A stretch of DNA of 64,000 bases from an uncultured Collinsella sp. (GCA_902495355.1 CABUWV010000007.1:68003-132002); one strand, 5' to 3'; counted from the first letter of the stretch, positions 51,318-59,746 are shown. The notes: generated by a model from the letters alone, not told the origin. Translations and numbers: made by a program.

Positions 51318-51327
51318 TCCAATTCAA

Positions 51328-51403
51328 TGGTGGGCGATGAGGGATTCGAACCCCCAGCCTTGTGCGTGTAAAGCACCTGCGCTAACCGTTGCGCCAATCG
51401 CCC
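51328..51403 (-). tRNA. tRNA-Val (anticodon TAC)
   Basis: On the minus strand the gene starts GGGCGATTGGCGCAACGG and ends ATCGCCCACCA; the acceptor stem GGGCGAT/ATCGCCC pairs perfectly. The anticodon loop is TTTACAC with TAC at positions 34-36, the T-arm is GGGGG-TTCGAAT-CCCTC, and CCA is encoded. 76 nt in total. Confidence 0.92.
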
Positions 51404-51460
51404 GCAGGGACTGAGTATAGCGGAAACCCTGTGTGGTTCACCGCTAATTCATAACGAAAT

Positions 51461-53329
51461 CTAAGCGGCGACTTCGGTGCTCTTGTTCTCGTCGATAAAG
51501 AAGCGCTTGTACCAAATGAGGAACGTCAGCGTGGTATAGATCTTGCGCTGGTTGAGCGCGCGGCCCTTAAAGTGATCGTCGAGCAGTTTCATGAGCGCAT
51601 CGGTGTCAAAGAAATCAGCAGCCCACGGTGCGGTGAAGTATTCCTTTACGTAGTCGTAGTACTTTTGCTCGCGCAGCCAGAACTTGACCGGTACGGGGAA
51701 GCCCACCTTCTTGCGCGTTGCCCACTCGTCGGGCAGCGTGCGGTTGGCAGCGTGACGCAGAACGAGCTTGCAGCCTTCTTCGTTAACACGGTAGTTGGCG
51801 GGAATGTGCTCGGCAAACTCCATGACCTTCTTGTCCAGGAACGGAACGCGGAGCTCCAGAGAATGCGCCATGCACATCTTGTCGGCCTTGAGCAGAATGT
51901 CACCCGGCAGCCACATGTTCATATCCAGATACTGTTTCTTGGAAAGCTCGCAGCAGTCGGGAACCTGCTTGTAGTACTCGGCGCACATCTCGGCGGCGTT
52001 CTTGCCGGTGTCATAAGCGGGCTTGAGCACCTCGTCGACTTCGGAGGGATCGAACACCTTTGCCTGACCCACATACCAGCGCTCGGGAACCTCGGCGCAT
52101 TTCGTCAGGAAGTTGTGTCCCTTAAAGTAGGGGAGATGCTGAACGAGTGAGCCCAGGGCGCGACGTACGCCGAGCGGCACGCGTTTCTTAAAGGTACGCA
52201 TCTCGGGGGTGTCCTCGTACCACTCATAGCCGGCAAACAGCTCGTCGGCACCCTCGCCCGAAAGGACGACGGTGACCTCCTTGGAAGCCATCTGCGCCAG
52301 ATAGTACAGCGGCACGCTGGACAGGTTCGATTGCGGCTCGTCCATGTGGTACTGGATATCGGGCAGTGCATCAAAGAACTCGTCGGCGGTAATCATCTTG
52401 CGCACGTTCTTGATGCCCAGCTTGTCGGAAAGCTCGGCGGCGTAGTTGGTCTCGTTGAAGTTCTTGTAATCGAAGCCGACAGAATACGTGGTGTCGGGCA
52501 TGAGACAGGCGGCAATGTAGCTGGAGTCCACACCGCCAGAAAGGAACGAGCCCACCTTAACATCGGCAATTCGGTGCGCAGCGACGCTTTCGTGCACGAC
52601 CTTGTCGCACTCGTCCACGTACTCCTCGAAGGTCTTGGAGTTGTCGTCGGTGAAGTCACAGCTCCAGTAACGCTTGATGTCCATGGTGTTGGTCGTCAGG
52701 TCATACGTAAAGCAATGCGCCGGGGCAAGCTTGAACACACCCTTAAAGAAGGTCTCCTCCGTGGCGGGGAACTGCAGCGTCAGGTAGGGGCGCAGGGCGT
52801 CGTGGTTGACAGCCTTCTCAAACTTGGGATGGTCCAGGAAGCTCTTTATCTCGGAGCCAAACAGCAGCGAGCCATCGGATGCCTGGTAGTAATAGAACGG
52901 CTTGATACCAAAGATGTCACGAGCGCCAAAGAGTTTGTTCTTGTTCTGGTCGTGAATCACGAACGCGTACATGCCGCGCAGACGGTTGACCAGGTCCTCG
53001 CCCCACTCCTCGTAACCGTGTACCAGGACTTCGGTATCAGCGTTGCAGTGGAAGGCGTAGCCGGCTGCCTCCAGCTCGGCGCGAAGCTCCTGGAAGTTGT
53101 AGATCTCTCCGTTGAAGACAATCGTGACCTTGCCGTCGTCGCTCGACATGGGCTGGGCTCCAGCTTCGGAAAGATCGAGAATCGAAAGACGACGGAAGCC
53201 AAGGGCAACGTTGTCGACGATATGCTGGCCGCCCATATCGGGACCACGGTGGATGATGCGATTCATCATGGCCGTGAGAACCAGCTCACTCTGTTCATCT
53301 GTACCGGTAAAACCGACAAAACCGCACAT
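51461..53329 (-). CDS. asnB: Asparagine synthase (glutamine-hydrolysing)
   Basis: AsnB makes asparagine from aspartate, glutamine and ATP. The 622-residue product starts MCGFVGFTG, Cys2 being the glutaminase nucleophile, with IHRGPD near residue 30 and RLSILDLSEAGAQPM near 52. The synthetase domain has VGSFLSGGVDSSYIAACL near 253 (PP-loop) and VVLSGEGADELFAGYEWYED near 350. The start at 53329 was chosen because Cys must follow the initiator Met and AGAAAGGA lies upstream; the frame runs further to 53464 without a site. A perfect hairpin lies in its leader. The gene stands alone between tRNA-Val and the divergent murE-like gene. Confidence 0.95.
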   Translation of the reverse strand: MCGFVGFTGTDEQSELVLTAMMNRIIHRGPDMGGQHIVDNVALGFRRLSILDLSEAGAQPMSSDDGKVTIVFNGEIYNFQELRAELEAAGYAFHCNADTEVLVHGYEEWGEDLVNRLRGMYAFVIHDQNKNKLFGARDIFGIKPFYYYQASDGSLLFGSEIKSFLDHPKFEKAVNHDALRPYLTLQFPATEETFFKGVFKLAPAHCFTYDLTTNTMDIKRYWSCDFTDDNSKTFEEYVDECDKVVHESVAAHRIADVKVGSFLSGGVDSSYIAACLMPDTTYSVGFDYKNFNETNYAAELSDKLGIKNVRKMITADEFFDALPDIQYHMDEPQSNLSSVPLYYLAQMASKEVTVVLSGEGADELFAGYEWYEDTPEMRTFKKRVPLGVRRALGSLVQHLPYFKGHNFLTKCAEVPERWYVGQAKVFDPSEVDEVLKPAYDTGKNAAEMCAEYYKQVPDCCELSKKQYLDMNMWLPGDILLKADKMCMAHSLELRVPFLDKKVMEFAEHIPANYRVNEEGCKLVLRHAANRTLPDEWATRKKVGFPVPVKFWLREQKYYDYVKEYFTAPWAADFFDTDALMKLLDDHFKGRALNQRKIYTTLTFLIWYKRFFIDENKSTEVAA

Positions 53330-53361
53330 GCAAGATCCTTTCTGCTGACGGCTCAGGTGTA

Positions 53362-53382
53362 CTGCCGCAAAGATTGCGGCAG
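53362..53382 (-). promoter_or_regulatory. Perfect hairpin in the asnB leader
   Basis: CTGCCGCAA and TTGCGGCAG form a 9-bp stem around a 3-base loop about 33 bases upstream of the asnB start. It could stabilise or regulate the leader; no known motif is recognised. Confidence 0.4.
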
Positions 53383-53728
53383 CTGATGTCAAATAATCTT
53401 TACTATCATGCCAATCTTTTGTTTCGTGATGGGGCATAAGCGCCGAGCGAACCGAAAAAACCACGTCCCGATCTTCAGACGAAGCGGCGGGCCGTGGTTG
53501 CGAACGCTATGTTAAAGAACAGCACCCAGATTCCCTTGTTTTTACACGGGGTGAACACTGTTGCCATTTATTAGACCACGGCACAGTCCATGCAATTTTT
53601 TAGAAGGCTGTGATGCGTGCAAGGTCAGGTGGCATATTAGGATGGTTGATAATACAGAATGTTTCATCGTTTCTGCCGCGGGACGTCTTCTGCCCTTTAA
53701 GGCTGAATTTAGCGAGAGAGGTCTTTGT
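53383..53728. other. Divergent intergenic region between asnB and the murE-like gene
   Basis: No gene is supported in these 346 bases. It contains CCGTGGT (53492) and ACCACGG (53575) as a loose inverted pair, and an AT-rich stretch before the murE-like start. An in-frame upstream extension of the murE-like gene to 53561 has no ribosome-binding site. Confidence 0.45.
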
Positions 53729-55246
53729 ATGTCGAGTCCGACACAAGAGAAGCTAACTCTGATGCGCTATATAGAGTTGCTCGAGGAAGATGACCTTGTT
53801 GTTTCCAGACCGAGCGCTTCGTGCGACCAGCGCATTGAGTTTGCGACTGATGACTCGCGCCAGGTGCGTCCGGGCACGTTGTTTGTCTGCAAGGGCCGTG
53901 CGTTTAAGCGCGAGTACCTGCTTTCGGCAATCGCCGATGGCGCCGTGGCCTACGTTTCCGAGGTCGATTACGAGTTTGATCTTCCCGCGGTGATTGTGAG
54001 CGATATTCGTCGCACGCTCGCCGTGGTGGCAGATGCCTTTTATGGGCACCCGTCGGGTAAGGTGAAGGTCTGCGCCTTTACAGGCACCAAGGGCAAGTCG
54101 ACTTGCAGCTTTTATCTGCGCGGCATCCTCGCCAACGAGGCCAAGCTTACGGGCTGTCATCGACCCGCTCTTAATACGGGCATTGAGTTCGATGACGGCA
54201 TCGAGACGGGCCCTTCCAAGCTGACGACCCCCGAATCCTTCCTGCTGCAGTCTCGCATCGCACATGCTGCGGAGGCGGGTGCCCCGTGGCTGGTTATGGA
54301 GGCGTCGAGTCAGGGCCTCAAATACGAGCGTACGGACAAGATTGACTTTGAAGTCGGCGCCTTTACCAATATCGGCGAGGATCACATTTCGCCGATTGAG
54401 CATCCGACGCTCGAGGATTACTTTGCCAGCAAGCTCAAAATCTTCTTGCAGAGCCGTTTTGCCGTGGTCAATCTCGATATGGATAAGGTCGATCGCGTGC
54501 TCGAGGCGGCATCTCGTTGCGAACGTACGGTGACGTTCTCCCTGACCGACGAGCGTGCCGACGTGCTTGCGCTGGCGATTCGCAATGGCGACTGCGGCGT
54601 GGTGGCAACGGTGCGCACGCCCCGTTTTACGCGTGACATTGTGATTCCCACGCCGGTTAAGTTCAATGTGTCCAACGCGCTTGCCGCTATTGCCTGCGCC
54701 GAGGCCCTGGGCATTTCCGAAGAGGGTATCGTCCATGGCTTTGAGGGCGTCTTCGTTCCCGGTCGTATGGAGCTCTATCCGTCCGTATCGGGCAAAATCC
54801 TGGGCATCGTCGATTTTGCACATAACGGCATGAGCCTCGAGACACTCCTGCGCGACTTGCGCGAGAACTATCCCGAGCGCGAGCTGGCGGTTGTATTTGG
54901 CGCTACGGGCGGTAAGGGTGTCGATCGACGCACCACGATGGGCATCGCCGCTGGCAAGTATGCCGACCGAATCGTGATTACCGAGGATGACCCCGGCCCC
55001 GAGGATGTCGAGGACATCTGCGCCGAGATCGCGCGCAACGTTCAAGCGCAGGGAAATGATAACTGGCAAATCGTGACTGATCGCGTTGCCGCTATCGAGA
55101 CTGCCGTGCGCGAAACTGTCCGTCCTGCCGTGGTCATCGTGACCGGTAAGGGCGAGGAAGAGTGTATGCTGCGCAAGAACGGACCCGAGCCTTGTGAGCG
55201 CGACGGTTCGATTCTCAAGCGCACCCTTGCGGCGTACGACGCCTAG
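53729..55246 (+). CDS. murE: MurE-like UDP-MurNAc-tripeptide ligase (Mur ligase family)
   Basis: MurE adds the third amino acid to UDP-MurNAc-L-Ala-D-Glu. The 505-residue product has the N-terminal domain FATDDSRQVRPGTLFVCKG near residue 33, the ATP loop VCAFTGTKGKSTCSFYLRG near 115, LTTPESFLLQS near 165, and VPGRMELYPS near 342. The C-terminal domain reads FAHNGMSLETLL and VFGATGGKGVDRR rather than the usual HTPD and GCGGDRD. The amino-acid-selecting motif DNPR of diaminopimelate-adding enzymes is replaced by DDPG near residue 420, so a different diamino acid is likely. GAGAGGTC precedes the ATG. murI is two genes downstream. The specific MurE call is probable, not certain. Confidence 0.75.
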   Translation: MSSPTQEKLTLMRYIELLEEDDLVVSRPSASCDQRIEFATDDSRQVRPGTLFVCKGRAFKREYLLSAIADGAVAYVSEVDYEFDLPAVIVSDIRRTLAVVADAFYGHPSGKVKVCAFTGTKGKSTCSFYLRGILANEAKLTGCHRPALNTGIEFDDGIETGPSKLTTPESFLLQSRIAHAAEAGAPWLVMEASSQGLKYERTDKIDFEVGAFTNIGEDHISPIEHPTLEDYFASKLKIFLQSRFAVVNLDMDKVDRVLEAASRCERTVTFSLTDERADVLALAIRNGDCGVVATVRTPRFTRDIVIPTPVKFNVSNALAAIACAEALGISEEGIVHGFEGVFVPGRMELYPSVSGKILGIVDFAHNGMSLETLLRDLRENYPERELAVVFGATGGKGVDRRTTMGIAAGKYADRIVITEDDPGPEDVEDICAEIARNVQAQGNDNWQIVTDRVAAIETAVRETVRPAVVIVTGKGEEECMLRKNGPEPCERDGSILKRTLAAYDA

Positions 55247-55276
55247 ACCAGCCCCTTCTATGTAAACGGAGTGACC

Positions 55277-56188
55277 ATGTCCCACAACATCCTGCCGACC
55301 GTTGCCGAGCTTTCGGGCGAGATGCGCGAGCGCCTTGCCAAGGTCAAGTATGTCTTTACCGATCTGGACGCCACGATGCTCGCCCCCGGCTCGTGCGTGC
55401 TGCGCGATAACGACGGCAATCCTTCGATCAAGCTCGTCGAGGCGGTTGTCGCGCTCGCTCGTGCCGGCATCCAGGTGGTCCCCACCTCGGGTCGCAATCG
55501 CACCATGATCCATGAGGACGCCCGCGTGCTCGGCCTCAACTCCTACATCGGCGAGATGGGCGGCCTGGTCATGTACGACCTCAAGGCCAACGACTGGGAG
55601 TACCTGACGGGCGACATGCCCTACGACCCCGCCTGCGGTCTCACACCGCACCAGGTGATCGAGCAGACCGGCGTGTGCGAGAAGATCCTTGCCCGCTGGC
55701 CGCACAAGATCGAATACCACAACGACATGTCGACCGGCTACAAGTACCGTGAGGTCACCGTCGGCATGCGCGGCGATGTGCCCGACGATGAGGTCCAGGC
55801 CATCCTGGACGAGGCCGGCTGCGGCCTGGTCTGGGCTTGCAACGGCCATCTGACTCACCTGTCCAAGCCGACGACGCTCGAGCTTAATCGCGTCGAGGAC
55901 GGCCGCGCCTTCAACATCAATCCGGCGGGTCTCAACAAAGGCGTTGCCATTGCGCGCTTCTGCGAGCACCTGGGGATCGAGCGCGAGGAGACGCTTGCGC
56001 TCGGCGACTCCGAGTCCGACTTCTACATGGCCGACCATGTTGGCATGTTCTGCCTGGTCGAGAACGGTCTGACGAGCGCCGGTGCCCCGGAGTTCTTGGA
56101 CGCCTGCGACAATGCCTATATTACGCGCGGCAAGATTGTCGACGGTTGGGTGGCAACGGCCGAGCTGTTGGTCGCGGCCCGTTCGTAG
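55277..56188 (+). CDS. HAD-IIB family phosphatase
   Basis: A 303-residue HAD hydrolase. Motif I is FTDLDATMLAPG near residue 28 (DxDxT kept, with Ala in place of the usual Gly), motif II is VVPTSGRNR near 71, and motif IV is GDSESDFYMADHVGMF near 245. The sequence between contains a C2-type cap. Possible targets are sugar or lipid-linked phosphates. The ATG at 55277 follows GGAG by six bases; the GTG at 55271 is an alternative. It sits between the murE-like gene and murI with short gaps, so it may be part of the same transcription unit and of cell-wall metabolism. Confidence 0.75.
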   Translation: MSHNILPTVAELSGEMRERLAKVKYVFTDLDATMLAPGSCVLRDNDGNPSIKLVEAVVALARAGIQVVPTSGRNRTMIHEDARVLGLNSYIGEMGGLVMYDLKANDWEYLTGDMPYDPACGLTPHQVIEQTGVCEKILARWPHKIEYHNDMSTGYKYREVTVGMRGDVPDDEVQAILDEAGCGLVWACNGHLTHLSKPTTLELNRVEDGRAFNINPAGLNKGVAIARFCEHLGIEREETLALGDSESDFYMADHVGMFCLVENGLTSAGAPEFLDACDNAYITRGKIVDGWVATAELLVAARS

Positions 56189-56239
56189 CGCGACGCATCA
56201 CGCATGGTCGCATTTTTCGAGAGAGAATCTGGTGAGGTA

Positions 56240-57124
56240 ATGTCCGATATCGATAATCTGGCCGGGGACACGCGTCCGATCGGCGTGTTCGACTCGGGCT
56301 TGGGCGGCTTGACGGTCGCGCGAGCGATCGCAACGGCACTTCCGCACGAGTCCGTCTACTATTTCGGTGACACTAAGCGCTGCCCTTATGGCACCCGCAC
56401 CGAGGACGAGGTTCGCTCGTTTGCGCTGCAGGCGGGCCGCTGGCTATCGAGGCACGACGTTAAAATCATGGTCATCGCCTGCAACACGGCGACCGCCGCG
56501 GCCTTGCGTTTGGCTCAGCAAGTGCTTGACGTTCCCGTGATCGGCGTGATCGCCCCGGGCGCACGCGCCGCCATCAACAGCACGCGTACGCGTCGCGTGG
56601 GCGTGCTCGCCACCAACCTCACCATTCGCTCGGGCGCCTACACGCGCGCCATCCAGGATTTGGATGCTGGTGTCGATGTGTATGGCTGCCCGGCTTCGAG
56701 CTTTGTCGAGGTCGTCGAGCACGAGCTCGCCTCGGGCGCGCATCTGCAGGAGCAGTGGCTCGAGAACGAGGATATTTTTGATACGCCAGCCGTTCGCGCG
56801 CTGGTCGGCGCCACAGTCGAGCCGCTGCACGATCGTGGCATCGATACCGTGGTACTCGGCTGTACGCACTTCCCGCTGCTGGTGGGTCCCATCCGCCATG
56901 CGCTAGGACCCGGGGTGCGCGTGGTGAGCTCCGCCGAGGAGACCACCCGCGAGCTGACCGATATCCTCACGCGCCGTGAGCAGCTGGCGGGCGATACCGC
57001 CGAGCCACAGCATCGCTTTGCCACCACGTCTGACAACATTGCCGAGTTTGCGGTGGCGGGTAGCTTTATCTTTGGCCAGCCGCTTAAAAGCATCGAGCAT
57101 GTCGATATCGACGAACTCGGTTAG
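56240..57124 (+). CDS. murI: Glutamate racemase
   Basis: MurI makes D-glutamate for peptidoglycan. The 294-residue product has RPIGVFDSGLGGLTVARAI (about 11-29), VYYFGDTKRCPYGTRTEDEV near 38, the first catalytic cysteine in VIACNTATAAAL near 79, and the second in TVVLGCTHFPLLVGPI near 206. The start at 56240 (MSDIDNLAG) follows GGTGAGG, though at short spacing; the ATG at 56204 has no site. It follows the HAD phosphatase and precedes rph. Confidence 0.95.
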   Translation: MSDIDNLAGDTRPIGVFDSGLGGLTVARAIATALPHESVYYFGDTKRCPYGTRTEDEVRSFALQAGRWLSRHDVKIMVIACNTATAAALRLAQQVLDVPVIGVIAPGARAAINSTRTRRVGVLATNLTIRSGAYTRAIQDLDAGVDVYGCPASSFVEVVEHELASGAHLQEQWLENEDIFDTPAVRALVGATVEPLHDRGIDTVVLGCTHFPLLVGPIRHALGPGVRVVSSAEETTRELTDILTRREQLAGDTAEPQHRFATTSDNIAEFAVAGSFIFGQPLKSIEHVDIDELG

Positions 57125-57177
57125 GCTCGCAATGTCGCCGGAGGCTTCGCCACATCTTTTGCCGAAAGGATAGTTCC

Positions 57178-57903
57178 ATGGAATACATGCAGGTCAACCG
57201 CGCCAACGGCCGCGCCGTCAACGAGCTGCGCCCCGTTAAGCTCACCCGCGGCGTCATGAAGCACGCCCACGGCTCGTGCCTGGCTGAGTTCGGCGACACG
57301 CGCGTACTGTGCGCCGCCACCATCGAGGAGGGTGTGCCTGGTTGGCGCAAGGGCGCCAAGGCCGGCTGGGTAACGGCGGAATATGCGATGCTACCGGCCT
57401 CGACCGGTAAACGCTGCAAGCGCGAGCATGCCAACCGCAAGGGCCGCTCCATGGAGATCGAGCGGCTTATCGGCCGCAGCCTGCGTACCGTCGTCAATAT
57501 GAAGGCGCTCGGCGAGTACACCGTTACCGTCGACTGCGATGTGATCCAGGCCGATGGCGGCACGCGTACGGCGAGCATTACCGGCGCCTGGGTGGCGCTG
57601 CACGACGCCCTTGCCATGTGGGTCGAGGCGGGCAAACTCGAGCGCATCCCGCTCACGGGCCAGGTTGCCGCCATTTCCATGGGCGTCGTCGACGGCAACA
57701 CCCTGCTCGACTTGGATTATTCCGAGGACAGCCACGCCGAGGTCGACATGAACCTCGTCGCCACCGATTCTGGTGAGATGATCGAACTCCAGGGTACCGG
57801 CGAGCAGGCGCCCTTCGACCGCAAGCGTCTCAACGCCCTGCTCGACCTGGGCGATAAGGGTATCGCCGAGCTCATCGAGCTTCAGCGCCAAGCCCTCGCC
57901 TAA
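57178..57903 (+). CDS. rph: Ribonuclease PH
   Basis: RNase PH trims tRNA 3' ends phosphorolytically. The 241-residue product has RPVKLTRGVMKHAHGSCLAEFGDTRVLCAATIEEGVP (about 18-54), the substrate-binding RKGRSMEIERLIGRSLRTVV near 87, and DCDVIQADGGTRTASITGAWVAL near 119. AAAGGA precedes the ATG at 57178. murI, rph, rdgB form a common Gram-positive gene order. A 51-bp repeat lies between rph and rdgB. Confidence 0.96.
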   Translation: MEYMQVNRANGRAVNELRPVKLTRGVMKHAHGSCLAEFGDTRVLCAATIEEGVPGWRKGAKAGWVTAEYAMLPASTGKRCKREHANRKGRSMEIERLIGRSLRTVVNMKALGEYTVTVDCDVIQADGGTRTASITGAWVALHDALAMWVEAGKLERIPLTGQVAAISMGVVDGNTLLDLDYSEDSHAEVDMNLVATDSGEMIELQGTGEQAPFDRKRLNALLDLGDKGIAELIELQRQALA

Positions 57904-57954
57904 CCTGCCAAAAAGGGACAGGTTTATTTTGGCAGGTTTTATCTGGGAAAACGT
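57904..57954 (+). repeat. 51-bp dispersed repeat, copy C
   Basis: Starts CCTGCCAAAAAGGGACAGG one base after the rph stop and ends ATCTGGGAAAACGT. CCTGCCAAAA and TTTTGGCAGG form a 10-bp stem. The other copies are at 26225-26275 (minus) and 31102-31152 (plus). Confidence 0.88.
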
Positions 57955-58049
57955 CGAAGTATAAGACTGCCGTTGATTGAGACGGGAGAGAGGCCGAAGT
58001 CCTCGTCGTCCTCAACTCGGCATTGCTATAGAGACAAAGGAGACCAGCT

Positions 58050-58691
58050 ATGGCACTTGAGAAGATTGACACCGACACCCTCGACCCGGCGGCGACCATC
58101 GTCGTGGCAACCGGCAACGCCCATAAGCTCACCGAGATCGAGGCCATTTTGGGCAAGGTCATGCCCGAGGTGCGCTTTGTGGCGCTCGGCCAGCTGGGCG
58201 ATTTTGAGGACCCCGAGGAAAACGGCACGACGTTTTTGGAGAACGCCATCATCAAGGCGCAGGCTGCGGTCGAGGAGACGGGCCTTATGGCCATCGCCGA
58301 CGATTCTGGCTTGGTCGTCGACGCGCTGGACGGCGAGCCGGGCGTGTATAGCGCGCGCTATGCGGGCGTGCATGGCGACGATGCCGCCAACAACGCCAAG
58401 CTTCTCGTTAACCTGGAAGGCGTAGCAGACGAGGATCGTACCGCGCGCTTTATGAGCGTCGTCGCGCTTATCGATACGGACGGCCTGGTCACCTATGGCG
58501 AGGGCGCCTGCGAGGGCGTTATCGCGCACGAGGGCCGCGGCGATCACGGCTTTGGCTACGACCCGCTGTTCCTGCCGGTCGATACGCCGGGCAAGACCAT
58601 GGCCGAGCTCACGGCGGACGAGAAGAACGCCATCAGCCATCGTTTCCATGCGCTCGAGCATCTGTCCGCCAAGCTGACGGGCGAGGAGTAG
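58050..58691 (+). CDS. rdgB: XTP/dITP diphosphatase (non-canonical purine NTP pyrophosphatase)
   Basis: Removes ITP, dITP and XTP from the nucleotide pool. The 213-residue product has IVVATGNAHKLTEIEAIL near residue 15, ENGTTFLENAIIKAQAAVEETGLMAIADDSGLVVDALDGEPGVYSARYAG near 57-107, and GFGYDPLFLP near 168, all diagnostic of the HAM1/RdgB family. AAAGGAGACC precedes the ATG. dtd starts four bases after its stop codon. Confidence 0.95.
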   Translation: MALEKIDTDTLDPAATIVVATGNAHKLTEIEAILGKVMPEVRFVALGQLGDFEDPEENGTTFLENAIIKAQAAVEETGLMAIADDSGLVVDALDGEPGVYSARYAGVHGDDAANNAKLLVNLEGVADEDRTARFMSVVALIDTDGLVTYGEGACEGVIAHEGRGDHGFGYDPLFLPVDTPGKTMAELTADEKNAISHRFHALEHLSAKLTGEE

Positions 58692-58694
58692 GCC

Positions 58695-59141
58695 GTGCGT
58701 GCGGTGGTACAGCGCGTGCTCAACGCCGGCGTGACAGTCGACGGCGAGTGCGTGGGCCGCATTGGACGCGGCTACCTGGTGCTGCTGGGCGTGGGCCACG
58801 GCGACACACGCGCCGAAGCCGACAAGCTGTGGGGCAAGCTCCGCGGGCTGCGTATCAACGAGGATGAGAACGGCAAGACCAACTTGGCGCTGGCGGATGT
58901 CGACGGCGAGGTGCTCGTGGTGTCGCAGTTCACGCTGTTTGCCGACTGCCGCCACGGCCGCCGTCCGTCGTTTACGGACGCCGGCGCGCCCGATGTCGCT
59001 AACGAACTTTACGAGTACTTTCTGACACTCGTCGCTCAGGACGTTGAGCATGTGGCGCGCGGTATCTTTGGCGCCGATATGAAGGTCGACCTGGTCAACG
59101 ACGGTCCGTTCACCATCGTTCTGGACACAGACAATCTTTAG
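58695..59141 (+). CDS. dtd: D-aminoacyl-tRNA deacylase
   Basis: DTD hydrolyses D-amino acids mischarged on tRNA. The 148-residue product starts with GTG at 58695: MRAVVQRVLNAGVTVDGE, with LVVSQFTLFADCRHGRRPSF near residue 75 (the catalytic SQFTL) and the cross-subunit Gly-cisPro-like segment near 135 represented by NDGPFTIVLDT. GAGGAG just upstream lies across the rdgB stop. Cotranscribed with rdgB. Confidence 0.95.
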   Translation: MRAVVQRVLNAGVTVDGECVGRIGRGYLVLLGVGHGDTRAEADKLWGKLRGLRINEDENGKTNLALADVDGEVLVVSQFTLFADCRHGRRPSFTDAGAPDVANELYEYFLTLVAQDVEHVARGIFGADMKVDLVNDGPFTIVLDTDNL

Positions 59142-59169
59142 GTTACGCGGTTTTACCAAACCGCGTAAC
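59142..59169 (+). terminator. Hairpin after dtd
   Basis: GTTACGCGGTTT and AAACCGCGTAAC form a perfect 12-bp stem immediately after the dtd stop. It lacks a clear T-run. Confidence 0.7.
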
Positions 59170-59184
59170 TACTCGACGCTGCAC

Positions 59185-59281
59185 GGCCACCATTCGGCCA
59201 ATCTGTCGCTCAAACCGTCGCTCGCGTACCAAAGTACGCGTCGCTCCTCTTTCGCGACACCTTGGCTCGAATGGTGGTCGT
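59185..59281. repeat. Long imperfect inverted repeat with central palindrome (core shared with 5.6 kb element)
   Basis: The outer arms GGCCACCATTCG and CGAATGGTGGTC are unrelated to those at 5.6 kb. The core at 59216-59253 (GCGTACCAAAGTACGC followed by GTCGCTCCTCTTTC) is nearly the same as 5608-5646. It lies between dtd and veg. Confidence 0.65.
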
Positions 59282-59447
59282 TCGCTGACGTGAGCTGGTC
59301 ATGCGAAGTTGTCGTCTGGAGCGTATTTGAGACCGGGCTTTTTTAGCTGCTTGCGTATGGCTGCAGCAGGGTGCTATAGTATTAGAGTTTTGTCTATCTT
59401 AGGGGTATTATCCCCTTTTTGAATTGCACCCTCTGGAGGCCCTATTC

Positions 59448-59744
59448 ATGGAAGAGATGGAAGTCAATCACGTCGACGACATCCACGAGAAGCTGACCGA
59501 TATGGTGGGCGATCGCGTCAAGGTTAAGGCCAACATGGGCCGTACCCGCGTCATCGAGCGCATGGGCACCATCAAGAGCGTCCACCCCGCTGTCTTTATC
59601 GTTGAGGTTGACGAGCGTCGTGGCCGCAAATCGCGTCAGTCCTACCAGTACATCGATGTCCTTACCGGCCAGGTCGAACTGTTCGACCCCGAGAGCGGCG
59701 AACATATCTTTACCCCGCTCGGCAACCAGCTCGAGGAGCACTAA
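59448..59744 (+). CDS. veg: Veg-family protein
   Basis: A 98-residue protein of the Veg family (DUF1021), described in Bacillus as stimulating biofilm formation. The core HEKLTDMVGDRVKVKANMGRTRVIERMGTIKSVHPAVFIVEVDE (about 13-56) is an SH3-like beta barrel, and KSRQSYQYIDVLTGQVEL follows. The ATG at 59448 has GGAGG eight bases upstream; the ATG at 59424 does not. A TATAGT hexamer lies at 59375-59380. The veg-ispE order is the common Firmicutes arrangement, and ispE starts three bases after the stop. Confidence 0.88.
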   Translation: MEEMEVNHVDDIHEKLTDMVGDRVKVKANMGRTRVIERMGTIKSVHPAVFIVEVDERRGRKSRQSYQYIDVLTGQVELFDPESGEHIFTPLGNQLEEH

Positions 59745-59746
59745 CG

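Larger units (their letters stand above)
50943..51327. other. 385-bp region with tRNA-derived remnants and a tandem duplication
   Basis: No protein gene is supported. After the arg terminator (50970-51028) comes a perfect hairpin GCAAAGGCCACGGCCTTTGC (51042-51061). An 85-bp unit at about 51075-51159 recurs at 51260-51345: a plus-strand T-arm-like GGGTTCGAATCCC, a hairpin with GGTCC/GGACC arms, and the 3' end of tRNA-Val. The intervening 100 bp is GC-rich and structured. The T-arm-like pieces do not belong to complete tRNAs. Confidence 0.6.

Noticed and set aside
53388..53393. TTGACA on the minus strand as the asnB -35 box
   Set aside because: The matching -10 position falls inside the perfect hairpin and has no TATAAT-like sequence.
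53753..56038. A 761-codon frame antisense to the murE-like and HAD genes
   Set aside because: It spans two real genes and their gap on the opposite strand and shows no protein-family features.
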